DNA of 44,585 nucleotides from Verrucomicrobiota bacterium. GTDB taxonomy: Bacteria; Verrucomicrobiota; Verrucomicrobiia; JADLBR01. The notes beneath the pieces were generated by a model. That model ran no database searches and had not been told where the DNA came from. It worked only from the letters and a program-made list of their open reading frames with translations. This document shows positions 6,804-15,597 of the stretch, piece by piece. The DNA lies in NCBI GenBank assembly GCA_029560585.1, contig JAKQKQ010000272.1, forward strand, positions 1 through 44,585, given 5' to 3'. Position 1 is the first letter of the stretch. Each line of letters opens with the position of its first letter. A program made the translations under genes and the position numbers.

Positions 6804-8585
6804 CTAGGGGCTTGGCCGCGCGGGCGGGGCGTTCTTGGTGGCGGCGATCCAGTCTTTCATGCGGCGCTCCAAGACATCGAGGGGTAGGGCACCGGCGAGC
6901 AGGATCGTGTCGTGGAATGCCTTGACGTCGAAGCGGTCGCGGAGTTCTTCTCTCGCGGCGGCGCGGAGTTCGCGGATCTTCAGTTCGCCGATTTTGTAGG
7001 CCAGGGCCTGGCCGGGCCAGACGATGTAGCGGTCGATCTCATTGGCGATTTCATCGTCGGTCTTTGGGGCATTGTTCTTGAAGAAATCGACGGCCCGCTG
7101 ACGGGGCCAACCCATGTGGTGCATGCCGGTGTCCACGACGAGGCGGATCGAGCGCCACATGTCGTAGGTAAGGCGGCCCATGCGCGCGTAAGGGTCTTTG
7201 TAGAGGCCGAGTTCCTCCCCGAGGGATTCGGCGTAGAGGCCCCACCCTTCAACATATGCGGTGTAGCCCCCGTAGCGGCGGAATTTGGGGAGTTCACCGA
7301 GTTCTTGGGTGAGCGCGATCTGGAGGTGGTGGCCTGGGACGGCCTCGTGGAGGGTGAGCGCGGTCATCTCCCACTTCGGGCGCGTTTCGGGCTTGAGGGT
7401 ATTCACGAAGAAGGTGCCGGCGCGGGAACCGTCGGCGGCCGGGCCGCGGTAATAGGCGGTGGGCGCGTCGGCAGCGGAGGTGTCGGGGATGGGTTCGACG
7501 CCGTAGGGCATGCGCGGCAGCGTGCGGAATAGGCGGACGAGCAACGGGTCAATCACGCGCGAGAAAGCGCGGTAGTTGGTGAGGATCTCCTCACGAGATC
7601 TTGGGAGGAATCTTGGGTCCTTGCGGAGGTGTTGGAAGAAGTCGGCCAGGGGGCCGTCGAACCGGACTTCGGCGCGGATCTTCTCCATTTCGGCGCGGAG
7701 GCGAGCGATTTCGCGGAGGCCGATCTCGTGGATCGCCTCGGGCGTCATATCCGTGGTGGTCGCTTGGCGAGCGTCGAAAGCGTACCACTCGCGGCCCCGG
7801 GGCAAGTGGCAGAGCCCGATCTCTTCCGGGCAGGCGGGGAGATATTCCTTTTCGAAGAATGGCGCGAGTTTTCGGTATGCGGGAACGATTAGGTTGGCGA
7901 TGGCGTCGCGTGCCGCTGCCGCGAGGCGGGCGCGGTCGGGTTCTGTTATGTCCCGGTGGAATTCTTTGAAGGTTTTGAAGAACGGGCTGCTCTCGGGGTT
8001 TTCGACGATCTGTTTGGCAATCTGGGCGGGGACGCGGGTCATGACGACCCTCGGATACATGATGCCGGCTTTCATGCCCTCGCGCATGGTGGCGATCTCT
8101 TGGTCGATTTGCTCGGGCAGCGCGCGGAGGCGCGCGAGCCAGTCCTCGTAGTCTTTGAGGGTTTCGAAGCGGAGGGAGTCGGCGGTCTCGTTGATGGTCT
8201 GGATACCGCCGAGCTGGTCTATGGGGCGCAAGAATCCCCGAAAGGGGTAGCCCTCGGCACCCTCTTCGTTGTCTCTCAGGAAGAGGTCGTAGTTGAGTTT
8301 ATCGGCGTCGGGGAGTGCGGCGCGGTCGAGTTTCTTGAGGCGCGCGATGAGTCCGAGGCTGTGCTGGTGTCGGCGTTCGGTGGCCGCGAGGCTCCTGTCG
8401 CCCCACTGGTCGTTGTAGCGACGATCGCCGAGCATAGAGGCCCACGCGGGGTTCTCGCGCAGGCCGTACTCCCATTCCTCGTCGAGCACGCGGTGGAATT
8501 GCGTCACGGTATCATCGGCGGGGCAAGCGCCCACGAGGAGTGCGAGGATGGCTGTGACCGGGATGGTGCGGATCAGCTTGTGCAT
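6804..8585 (-). CDS. DUF885 family lipoprotein (putative metallocarboxypeptidase)
   Basis: 593 residues. The N-terminus MHKLIRTIPVTAILALLVGAC looks like a lipoprotein signal with Cys21 as the lipidation site, so the mature protein would be membrane-anchored outside the cytoplasm. The body is DUF885, an all-helical gluzincin-like fold. The zinc motif appears as TLHEAVPGHHLQIAL (HExxxGHH), followed by the conserved YVEGWGLYAESL segment whose Glu is the probable third ligand. Later blocks RLTYDMWRSIRLVVDTGMH and YIVWPGQALAYKIG are also family hallmarks. Length is typical. Peptidase activity is inferred from the motif. It stands alone, on the opposite strand to the thioesterase. Confidence 0.87.
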   Translation of the reverse strand: MHKLIRTIPVTAILALLVGACPADDTVTQFHRVLDEEWEYGLRENPAWASMLGDRRYNDQWGDRSLAATERRHQHSLGLIARLKKLDRAALPDADKLNYDLFLRDNEEGAEGYPFRGFLRPIDQLGGIQTINETADSLRFETLKDYEDWLARLRALPEQIDQEIATMREGMKAGIMYPRVVMTRVPAQIAKQIVENPESSPFFKTFKEFHRDITEPDRARLAAAARDAIANLIVPAYRKLAPFFEKEYLPACPEEIGLCHLPRGREWYAFDARQATTTDMTPEAIHEIGLREIARLRAEMEKIRAEVRFDGPLADFFQHLRKDPRFLPRSREEILTNYRAFSRVIDPLLVRLFRTLPRMPYGVEPIPDTSAADAPTAYYRGPAADGSRAGTFFVNTLKPETRPKWEMTALTLHEAVPGHHLQIALTQELGELPKFRRYGGYTAYVEGWGLYAESLGEELGLYKDPYARMGRLTYDMWRSIRLVVDTGMHHMGWPRQRAVDFFKNNAPKTDDEIANEIDRYIVWPGQALAYKIGELKIRELRAAAREELRDRFDVKAFHDTILLAGALPLDVLERRMKDWIAATKNAPPARPSP

Positions 8586-8782
8586 GGTGTGCTTGTAAGG
8601 GCGTAAGGTTATGGTGGACTGGGCGATTGTCCAGAGGAGGCAGGGTGGGGCGTCCCGACAGCGGACGCGCGGTTGCGGGCGGGGGTCCGGCGGGCCATGG
8701 CCGCGAAGCCTTGTTCGAGGGGTCGCGTTTCGCTAATGAATCTGAGGGAATCGGGGTTCGAGTCTGAGGTTGGCGCAGAATC

Positions 8783-9208
8783 ATGAAAGAGGCTATTTTC
8801 AGCGAAGAGATTATCGTGTCATCGGGCGCGATCGACGGGAATGGGCACGTGAATAACGTGGCTTTCGTGGGCTGGATGCAGGACGTGGCGACGCGGCATT
8901 TTGAGTCGGCCGGCTGTGGTGAGGCGATGCGCGCGGCGGGGGCGACGTGGGTGGTTCGGTCGCATCACGTGGAATACCTCGGGCCGGCGTTTGAGGGCGA
9001 CCGATTGCGGGTGCTGACCTGGATTGTTGATTTCGGTCGCGCTCGTTCGATGCGGCGATACCGCTTTCTTAGGGCCTCCGACGGTAAGTTGCTAGTGCGC
9101 GGCGAGACCGACTGGGTCTTCGTGAGCGCAAAGACGGGGCGCCCGTGCTCGATTCCAGAGGAGATCAAGCGGGCCTTTGCGCTGGTGCCATCCGACGGCG
9201 AGCCGTAG
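8783..9208 (+). CDS. Acyl-CoA thioesterase (4HBT-type hotdog fold)
   Basis: 141-residue single hotdog domain. The N-terminal AIDGNGHVNNVAFVGWMQDVA block is the 4-hydroxybenzoyl-CoA thioesterase / FatB-like signature (D-x-x-G-H-V-N-N); Asp and the following His/Asn shape the active site. The central strand VRSHHVEYLGPAFEGDRL and the pattern of alternating hydrophobic strands are standard. It probably hydrolyses medium acyl-CoA or aryl-CoA; substrate unknown. It starts 197 bp from the divergent DUF885 gene, in a gap where I see no clear promoter or repeat, and converges with the GH5-like gene. Confidence 0.85.
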   Translation: MKEAIFSEEIIVSSGAIDGNGHVNNVAFVGWMQDVATRHFESAGCGEAMRAAGATWVVRSHHVEYLGPAFEGDRLRVLTWIVDFGRARSMRRYRFLRASDGKLLVRGETDWVFVSAKTGRPCSIPEEIKRAFALVPSDGEP

Positions 9209-9308
9209 CCGAGCCGGAGATGGCATTCGACGCTACTCGGGCCGAACGGAAAAACGCCCACCCGTTCGACGGCGCGTCGATCCCCAAATCCCGCGACGGG
9301 AAAGTCGC

Positions 9309-10436
9309 TCATGGGGCGAGTGTGGGCTTGAGTTCGACGAAAAGGCGCTGCCACTCGCGATAGAAGGCTTGGGTCATGGTGATCTGGCCCTGGCGCTTGA
9401 GGGCATCCAGTTGTTCCGGGGGGTCCCCATCGTAGTGGCCGATCCATCCGCAGGCGATCTGGCGGGAGGCGAGGAGGAATGCTTTCAGTTGGCCCGTTCC
9501 GCACGAGAGGGGGAAGGTTTCCTCGATGACGACGGGCTTGCCAACGGAGAACTTGCGGAGGCATTCCATCGCCTCTTCGGGAAGGTCCTTTTCGGGATAG
9601 ATATGGACGCTCAGGAAATCGAGTTCGGGCGCGATTTTCTCCGGAAGGAATCCGGACAGGAACTTCCATTTGCGCGACCATGGGAGCGAGCCGACGGTGA
9701 TCAGGTGGTCGGGATCGTGGCGCCGGATGGCGGCGGTCATCTGCCGGATCCATGCGACGGCGATGCCCTCGCGGGGGCGGTCGGCGGGGTCGAGGGCGAT
9801 GAACTGAACGAAATCGTAATTGCCGAGGAGGTTGCCCGAGCGCCATTTTCCGGGTTCGCGTCGGCCGGCGGGCGATATAGGTTCGTTCATGAGGTCGTAG
9901 CAGAAGACGGCGGGACTGCGGGCGCAGGTTTTCGCGACGGCGGCCCAGAAGTTGGCCTGCGTGGTCCAGCGGGCGCCTTCATCCATCGTGTCGTACCATG
10001 TGGGGGCGTCTGCGGGGCGATACGATGCGAGGCCGGTGATGTCGAGATAGAGTCCGGTGTCTTCGGCAAGTTTGAGCGTGCGGGCGAGTTGGTTCAAGGC
10101 CGGGGTATCGGGCTCGTCGGCCGCACGCATGAATTTTCCAAACTGAAGATGGACGCGGACAACGTTTGCGCCGATGGCCCTCATCTCGCGGAAATCGTCC
10201 GCGAAAGTATTCCAATCGGCGTCCCAGAAGTCTTCCATCAGGCGCCCCGCATTTCCGTAGTTCATGCCCCACGGATAGAAGGGGCGTTGGCTTTGGGCGG
10301 TGACGAAACCGCGGCCGTCGGGGGAGAGCGAGATCCGTTCGATGGCTTGTTTCGTTTGCCGTGATTGATCATCTCCGCCGCAGGCCGAGAGAACGAGGGC
10401 GAGCAGGAGGGATCCTGGCGGGTGGGCCAACGTCAT
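9309..10436 (-). CDS. GH5-like glycoside hydrolase lipoprotein
   Basis: 375 residues, a TIM-barrel hydrolase of clan GH-A, related to cellulases and beta-mannanases. The start at 10436 is used because it opens on a lipoprotein signal (SLLLALVLSACGGD, Cys19); an in-frame ATG at 10481 would add 15 residues. Barrel landmarks are RPFYPWGMNYGNA at the start, NVVRVHLQFGKF on an early strand, the acid/base Glu in CYDLMNEP, FLSVHIYP, and the nucleophile Glu in GKPVVIEETFP. Glycan specificity cannot be read. The gene diverges from the sulfatase across 86 bp, so the two may share a control region. Confidence 0.85.
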   Translation of the reverse strand: MTLAHPPGSLLLALVLSACGGDDQSRQTKQAIERISLSPDGRGFVTAQSQRPFYPWGMNYGNAGRLMEDFWDADWNTFADDFREMRAIGANVVRVHLQFGKFMRAADEPDTPALNQLARTLKLAEDTGLYLDITGLASYRPADAPTWYDTMDEGARWTTQANFWAAVAKTCARSPAVFCYDLMNEPISPAGRREPGKWRSGNLLGNYDFVQFIALDPADRPREGIAVAWIRQMTAAIRRHDPDHLITVGSLPWSRKWKFLSGFLPEKIAPELDFLSVHIYPEKDLPEEAMECLRKFSVGKPVVIEETFPLSCGTGQLKAFLLASRQIACGWIGHYDGDPPEQLDALKRQGQITMTQAFYREWQRLFVELKPTLAP

Positions 10437-10522
10437 GATGATATTGTAGCTCGCGCGGCGGGGAAAGTCATTCCGGCGCATTGTGGCTGGACATCAACCG
10501 TGGGGCGGACTGTGATTACAAA

Positions 10523-11836
10523 ATGAGCGTCATCGCTCGTTGGCTGAGATTCCTGTTAATCGTGGTGGGTCTGGCGAAAGGATCGGATGTGCCGGGTGCG
10601 GCGCCCCCAAATTTCATCGTGATTCTTTGCGACGATTTGGGCTATGGGGACGTGGGCTGCTTTGGGGCGGAGAAGATCAGGACGCCGCGGGTTGATCGGA
10701 TGGCGACGGAGGGGATGCGTTTCACAGATTTTTACGCGCCGTCGCCGCTTTGCTCGCCGTCGCGCGCGGGGCTGCTGACAGGCTGCTACCCGCGGCGGGT
10801 GGGGCTGGCGAAGTTCGTGCTGCGTCCGGATGCGACGACGGGCATCCATCCCGATGAGGTCACGATCGCGGAACTGCTGAAGGGCCGGGGCTATGCGACT
10901 TGCGCCATCGGGAAATGGCACGTGGGTTTCCTGCCCCCCTTCCGGCCCGGCGCTCAGGGTTTTGATTATTATTTCGGGATCTATCACAACCTGGATCACT
11001 GGGAGACAAAGCACTTCGAGGGGCAGGGTGGGGTGCCGCTGCTGCGCAACGAGGAGGTTGTTCTGCGCCCCGCGACACCGGAAATCCTGACGGAGAGATA
11101 TACCGAGGAGGCACTGGGATTTATCGAGAGGAATCGCGAAAGGCCATTCTTCATCTACCTGGCACACACGATGCCACACCTGCCCTATGACGTGACGCCG
11201 AGATTCAACGGAAGGTCGGCGGGCGGGCTATATGGCGACGTGGTGGAATGCCTGGACTGGAGCACGGGCGAGATACTCGATGGGCTTGTGAGGCTGGGAT
11301 TGGACAAGCGGACGATTGTTGTATTCACATCCGACAACGGGCCGGACAAGGGCTCGCCGGGTTCCGCGGGGTCGCTGCGCGGTCAGAAGCACACGGTGTT
11401 CGAGGGGGGAATGAGGGTGCCTTGCGTGATGTGGGGGCCGGGGCAGATACCCGCGGGATCGGTGTGCAATGAAGTGGCGAGCACGATCGACCTGCTGCCA
11501 ACATTTGGGGCAATGGCTGGGGCGCCCCCGCCGCGGGACAGGGTCATCGACGGGCGGGATATTCGGGCACTGTTGTTTGGGGAGGTGGGCGCCAGGTCGC
11601 CGCATGAGGCGTTCTTCTTCCACGATGGCAACGGCGTGTTGCGCGCGGTGCGGTCGGGCAGATGGAAGTTGCACGTTTCACCGAAACAGGCCCTGTACGA
11701 TCTTGGGACCGAGATCGGGGAGCAGGCCGACGATTCCGCCGCGCACCCGGAAGTGGTCGCCAGGTTGCGCGGGATGTTCGATGCGTTCGAGCTGGAGATT
11801 GGCGTCAGCGCGCGGCCGGTGGGGCGAGGTGAGTAG
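10523..11836 (+). CDS. Exported arylsulfatase-type sulfatase
   Basis: 437 residues with an N-terminal hydrophobic leader (WLRFLLIVVGLAKG). This is an alkaline-phosphatase-superfamily sulfatase that would remove sulfate esters from sulfated glycans. The first metal-site block FIVILCDDLGYGDVGCFG supplies the paired Asp residues. The activation motif LCSPSRAGLLTG carries the Cys (about residue 77) that must be converted to formylglycine. GKWHVG and the late VVFTSDNGPD metal-site segment are intact. The start at 10523 removes 14 unlikely residues of the longer frame. The next gene on the same strand carries an FGE-like domain, but see that entry for why it may not be this enzyme's activator. Confidence 0.9.
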   Translation: MSVIARWLRFLLIVVGLAKGSDVPGAAPPNFIVILCDDLGYGDVGCFGAEKIRTPRVDRMATEGMRFTDFYAPSPLCSPSRAGLLTGCYPRRVGLAKFVLRPDATTGIHPDEVTIAELLKGRGYATCAIGKWHVGFLPPFRPGAQGFDYYFGIYHNLDHWETKHFEGQGGVPLLRNEEVVLRPATPEILTERYTEEALGFIERNRERPFFIYLAHTMPHLPYDVTPRFNGRSAGGLYGDVVECLDWSTGEILDGLVRLGLDKRTIVVFTSDNGPDKGSPGSAGSLRGQKHTVFEGGMRVPCVMWGPGQIPAGSVCNEVASTIDLLPTFGAMAGAPPPRDRVIDGRDIRALLFGEVGARSPHEAFFFHDGNGVLRAVRSGRWKLHVSPKQALYDLGTEIGEQADDSAAHPEVVARLRGMFDAFELEIGVSARPVGRGE

Positions 11837-11900
11837 GCCCGGTGCCCGGGGTCGGATCTCTGGCGGGCCGCCGGACTCGGGATGTCCGGCAAACTCGTAG

Positions 11901-11936
11901 TGCAATTTAAAAGCTGAGTGCTATTATAATAGCGTT
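11901..11936 (+). promoter_or_regulatory. Candidate promoter with palindromic -10 region
   Basis: TATAAT at 11925-11930 lies inside the perfect 12-bp palindrome CTATTATAATAG (11921-11932). A weak -35 match TGCAAT (11901-11906) lies 18 bp upstream. Initiation near 11937 would give a leader of under 20 nt before GGAGG (11946-11950) and the TTG start at 11955. Palindromy over the -10 may mark an operator. Confidence 0.45.
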
Positions 11937-11954
11937 GCATCACTTGGAGGTTTT

Positions 11955-14900
11955 TTGATCCGCGTGCGACCGGATTCGGAATTCTATCGGCACTCTCCGG
12001 TGCGGGGCAACGCGATCGCGGCGTTTCTGTCTGGGGGTAGCGAGGGCGGAGTTGTCCGAGGCACGATCCGCAGAATGGCGTGCGTTGCGCTTGTCGGCTC
12101 TTGGGCTTGCGCCGTTCTCGGTGCGGGAGGGGTGGCAGAAAAGGCAGTGGTGCCGGCTCTCGCGCATGGGGGTGCCGAGCAGTCGGCGAAGGTGGCCGAT
12201 GCGGTGCCAAGACTGGAGACGAGGGCGATTGATTCGCTGCGGCAGGCGATAGAGGATCTGCGCCAATCGTTTGGCAATCGCTACCCGCGCGGGGAGGAGT
12301 TTCTGGATCGGTTGGGGGCCATCGAGCGTGACACGGCGAGTTTGGAGGCCGAGCGGGTGGCGGCGTTCGAGGGATTGCGGCGCGAGGCTTTGTTGGCGAA
12401 TCCGTTGCTGGATGGGATGCGGCTGCTGGTGGTGAAGCGGAAGGCGTCGGGCGCGATTCCTCCCAATGGGAACAAGGGTTGGTTTTCCCGGACGCCGGGG
12501 TTCGAGATCGCGATGCCGTCGAATCACGAGTGCAACTCGTCTCTGAACAAGGATGGGCATGAGGACGAGATCGCGGTGCTGGCGAGGGTTGCGCCGGATG
12601 GCGGGCTGTCGACGCTGCATCGCCCGGCGGGGGGTGGTTACGCGGGAGAGGTGGATTTGAATTGGGATGGGGGGCGTTTCCTCTTCACGCAGTCGGATGC
12701 CGAGAACTGGAAGATCTGGGAGATGCGGGTGGATGGGTCGGGTCTGCGGCAAGTGACACGGATGCCGGCCGACGTGGATTGCATGGATCCCTGCTATCTT
12801 CCGGACGGGAGAATCATGTTTGGCAGCACGGCGTCGTACCAGTCGGTGCCGTGCTGGCATGGCCTGAAGTGGGTCAGTAACCTTTACGTGATGGAGGCAG
12901 ACGGGACTGGGGTGAGACAGGTGTGTTTCGATCAGGATCATGACCTGCATCCCGTGGTGCTGCCGGATGGGCAGGTGATGTACAGCCGCTGGGACTATAC
13001 TGGGATTAACCACATCTACCTGCGGATGCTGATGGTGATGAACCCGGATGGCACGGGGCAGCGTGCGGTCTATGGCAGCAACTCGTGGTATCCTAATGCG
13101 CTGTATTTTCCCCGGGCCATGCCGGGGGCGGCGAACGGGATCGCGTGCATCTTGTCCGGCTACCACGGCCCGCACCGGATGGGGCAGCTGGTGCTGCTGG
13201 ACACGGGGGCGGGGTATCACGATGCGACCGGTATCGTGCGGCGCATCTCGGGGCGCGGCGATCCGATCAAGCCGGTGATACGCGATTGGCTGGTGGAGGA
13301 CGACTGGCCCCGGTTCCTGCATCCTTTCCCGCTGAGCGAAAAATATTTCCTGGTCGCGTGCCAGGAGGCGAAAGGTTGCGACTGGGGCATCTATCTCGCC
13401 GACGCTTTTGACAACCTTGTGCCGGTGAAACGGGAGCCGGGCTGGGCACTGCTCGAGCCGGTACCGTTGCGCGCATCGCCGCGGCCGCCCATCATCCCAT
13501 CGCGGGTGGACCCATCTCGCGATGACGCCCTTGTCTACATACATGATGTGCAGGCGGGCCCGGGCCTGAAGGGTGTGCCGCGGGGGACGATCAGGGCCCT
13601 GAGGGTGGTGGCGTATGATTTTGGTTATCGGGGGCTCGCGGGGCCCGACAAGGTTGGCCGCGGTGGACCATGGGAGGTGATGCGTATCGTGGGAACGGTG
13701 CCGATCGAGGAGGATGGATCGGCGGTGTTTCGGGTGCCGGCGCGCACGCCGCTGTTGCTGCAGGCGCTGGACGCGGAGGGGAAGGCCGTGCAGTTGATGC
13801 GGAGTTGGTTTGCGGCGCAGCCCGGGGAGAATGTGTCGTGCGTGGGTTGCCACGAAACGCCGCGGGACACAGCGGTGCCGCGCGTGTCCATCGCGTCGAG
13901 GCGCGCGCCGCGGGAAATTGATGCGTGGTTTGGGCTGGCGCGGGGGTTCGATTTCGCGCGCGAGGTGCAACCGGTGTTGGACAGGCATTGTGTCGGATGC
14001 CACGACGGGAGCGATCCCACGATGCCCGACCTCCGGCCCGAAGAGCGCGTGTTGGGCTACAAGGGATTGCCGGTGTCCAAGATGGAAATCGATCGCCTGC
14101 TGCCCGAGATCCGGGAGGCGACCGGCGGCGTGTTTAAATACACGCCTGCGTACGAGGCGCTGTTGGGGTACGTGCGGCGCGTGGGCATCGAGGATGATGT
14201 CAGCATGCTGGTGCCCGGAGAGTATCACGCGGATGTCAGCCCGCTGATCCAGTTGTTGAAGAAGGGGCATGGCGGGGTGCGGTTGGCCCAAGAGGATTGG
14301 TCACGCCTGGTGACTTGGATTGATATGAACGCGCCGTGCCATGGCACGTGGGGCGAGGTGTTCCCGATCCCGAGGGACGCGCACGCGCGGCGGATGGCGA
14401 TGCGGCGACAGTTCGGCGGGCCGAAAGACGATCCCGAGGCGGTGCCCGAGGTGGGGCGATCCGAGGTCGAGGCCATTGCGCCGAGGCCCGTGCCCGAGGC
14501 GAGGCCGGTGACGCTCGATGGCTGGCCGATGGATCTGGAAAAGGCGCGGTTGCTTCAGGCCCGTTCGACAGGCTCAGGGCAGGCATCGGGCGGGCCGCAG
14601 GAGAAAGTGATCGATCTGGGCGGAGGCGTGACGATCCGACTGATTCGGATCCCGGCGGGGCCATTCGTGATGGGCGATGCGGGCGGGCAGCCCGACGAGC
14701 GGCCCGAGGCCGTCGTCAGGATCGAGCGCGGGTTTTGGATGGGGGCGACGGAAGTGAGCAACGAGCAGTATCGGCAGTTCGACGGCGGCCACGACCCGAA
14801 ATACTACGCCAAGCGCCATGCCCAGCCGGATGATCAGGGCCCGGCGCTTAACAGGCCGAGACAGCCCGCGGTGCGCGTGTCGTGGGAGGGCGCGATGGCA

Positions 14901-15458
14901 TTCTGCCGGTGGCTGTCGGGTCGGACGGGGATCGCGTTCAGCTTGCCGACCGAGGCGCAATGGGAATATGCGTGCCGGGCTGGGAGCGGGACCCCGATGT
15001 CGTTCGGGTCCATCGACGCGGACTACACGCCGTGGGCCAATGTGGCGGACATCATGTTCAAGCATGGCTATCGGCCGGCCAAACCCACCATAACAGGTGG
15101 GCTAGAACACATTCAATTGGACGGGAGCGCGCTGGCCGACGGGCGGTTCTGTGACAACGCGGTAGTGACCGAGGCGGTCGGCTCGCGGCAGCCCAACGCG
15201 TGGGGGCTGCACGACATGCATGGCAACGCTGCGGAGTGGACCCGTTCCCTTTACCGCCCGTATCCGTATCGCGATGACGATGGGCGCAACGTGCTGGCGC
15301 CGGCGGGCCGCAGGGTGGTGCGCGGAGGTTCTTTTTTCGATCCGCCCCGGCGATGCCGGAGTGCGCAGAGGCTGGAATATCCCGCCTGGCAACGCGTGTT
15401 CAACGCCGGCTTCCGGGTCGTCGCGGAAGAGGGGGATGGCAAGGTCGTGGCGAGGTAG
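11955..15458 (+). CDS. Beta-propeller (HZS-alpha-like) / dihaem / FGE-like fusion protein
   Basis: 1167 residues, probably exported: a hydrophobic segment (ACVALVGSWACAVLGAGG) follows an RR pair at residues 39-40. Residues about 130-620 form a PD40/propeller-like region, with repeats such as MDPCYLPDGRIMFGS and LHPVVLPDGQVMYSRWDYT, related to the hydrazine synthase alpha-subunit middle region. Two c-type haem motifs follow, SCVGCHE (Cys about 629) and HCVGCHD (Cys about 679). Residues about 890-1160 are an FGE/SUMF1-like domain (IPAGPFVMGD, SLPTEAQWEYACRAG, MHGNAAEWTR, VVRGGSFF, FNAGFRVV). In FGE the two copper cysteines follow GGS; here the first is Asp and only the second position is Cys (GGSFFDPPRRC), so oxidase activity is doubtful. 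A TTG start with GGAGG 4 bp upstream is favoured; ATG at 12075 is the alternative. Confidence 0.82.
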   Translation: MIRVRPDSEFYRHSPVRGNAIAAFLSGGSEGGVVRGTIRRMACVALVGSWACAVLGAGGVAEKAVVPALAHGGAEQSAKVADAVPRLETRAIDSLRQAIEDLRQSFGNRYPRGEEFLDRLGAIERDTASLEAERVAAFEGLRREALLANPLLDGMRLLVVKRKASGAIPPNGNKGWFSRTPGFEIAMPSNHECNSSLNKDGHEDEIAVLARVAPDGGLSTLHRPAGGGYAGEVDLNWDGGRFLFTQSDAENWKIWEMRVDGSGLRQVTRMPADVDCMDPCYLPDGRIMFGSTASYQSVPCWHGLKWVSNLYVMEADGTGVRQVCFDQDHDLHPVVLPDGQVMYSRWDYTGINHIYLRMLMVMNPDGTGQRAVYGSNSWYPNALYFPRAMPGAANGIACILSGYHGPHRMGQLVLLDTGAGYHDATGIVRRISGRGDPIKPVIRDWLVEDDWPRFLHPFPLSEKYFLVACQEAKGCDWGIYLADAFDNLVPVKREPGWALLEPVPLRASPRPPIIPSRVDPSRDDALVYIHDVQAGPGLKGVPRGTIRALRVVAYDFGYRGLAGPDKVGRGGPWEVMRIVGTVPIEEDGSAVFRVPARTPLLLQALDAEGKAVQLMRSWFAAQPGENVSCVGCHETPRDTAVPRVSIASRRAPREIDAWFGLARGFDFAREVQPVLDRHCVGCHDGSDPTMPDLRPEERVLGYKGLPVSKMEIDRLLPEIREATGGVFKYTPAYEALLGYVRRVGIEDDVSMLVPGEYHADVSPLIQLLKKGHGGVRLAQEDWSRLVTWIDMNAPCHGTWGEVFPIPRDAHARRMAMRRQFGGPKDDPEAVPEVGRSEVEAIAPRPVPEARPVTLDGWPMDLEKARLLQARSTGSGQASGGPQEKVIDLGGGVTIRLIRIPAGPFVMGDAGGQPDERPEAVVRIERGFWMGATEVSNEQYRQFDGGHDPKYYAKRHAQPDDQGPALNRPRQPAVRVSWEGAMAFCRWLSGRTGIAFSLPTEAQWEYACRAGSGTPMSFGSIDADYTPWANVADIMFKHGYRPAKPTITGGLEHIQLDGSALADGRFCDNAVVTEAVGSRQPNAWGLHDMHGNAAEWTRSLYRPYPYRDDDGRNVLAPAGRRVVRGGSFFDPPRRCRSAQRLEYPAWQRVFNAGFRVVAEEGDGKVVAR

Positions 15459-15465
15459 GGCGGGG

Positions 15466-15575
15466 CCGTGGCCCGGGCAATCTTGCCTGCGGCGTGCGAC
15501 GCCGGGGAAGGGGGCAATCGCGGGAATGCGCTTGCTCGATTCGAATCGCCCGGAAGCGGGCTCCTGCGGGTCTGC
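15466..15575. repeat. Degenerate palindromic repeats between convergent genes
   Basis: Two pieces. GTGGCCCGGGCAATCTTGCC at about 15469 matches GTGGC-CGGGCAATC-TGCC at about 23212. About 15521-15570 (GGAATGCGCTTGCTCGATTC, then GAATCGCCCGGAAGCGGGCTCCTG) is a decayed version of the REPIN-like doublet at 6724 and 23351. They occupy the whole 139-bp space between two converging genes and could serve as a bidirectional terminator. Confidence 0.5.
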
Positions 15576-15597
15576 GGCCAAACGCTGACGCGTTCGG

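Noticed and set aside
9177-10364. 395-codon open frame on the plus strand opposite the GH5-like gene
   Set aside because: Shadow of the minus-strand gene, which carries the NEP and nucleophile motifs; the plus reading has none.
11940-14291. 783-codon open frame on the minus strand opposite the propeller/FGE-like gene
   Set aside because: The protein is a His/Arg/Pro-rich mirror of a real gene in GC-rich DNA, with no domain; the plus-strand frame has clear motifs.
11955-15458. Evidence for anammox metabolism from the HZS-alpha-like region
   Set aside because: No other hydrazine synthase subunits or anammox genes are present, and this propeller type is widespread in PVC proteins.
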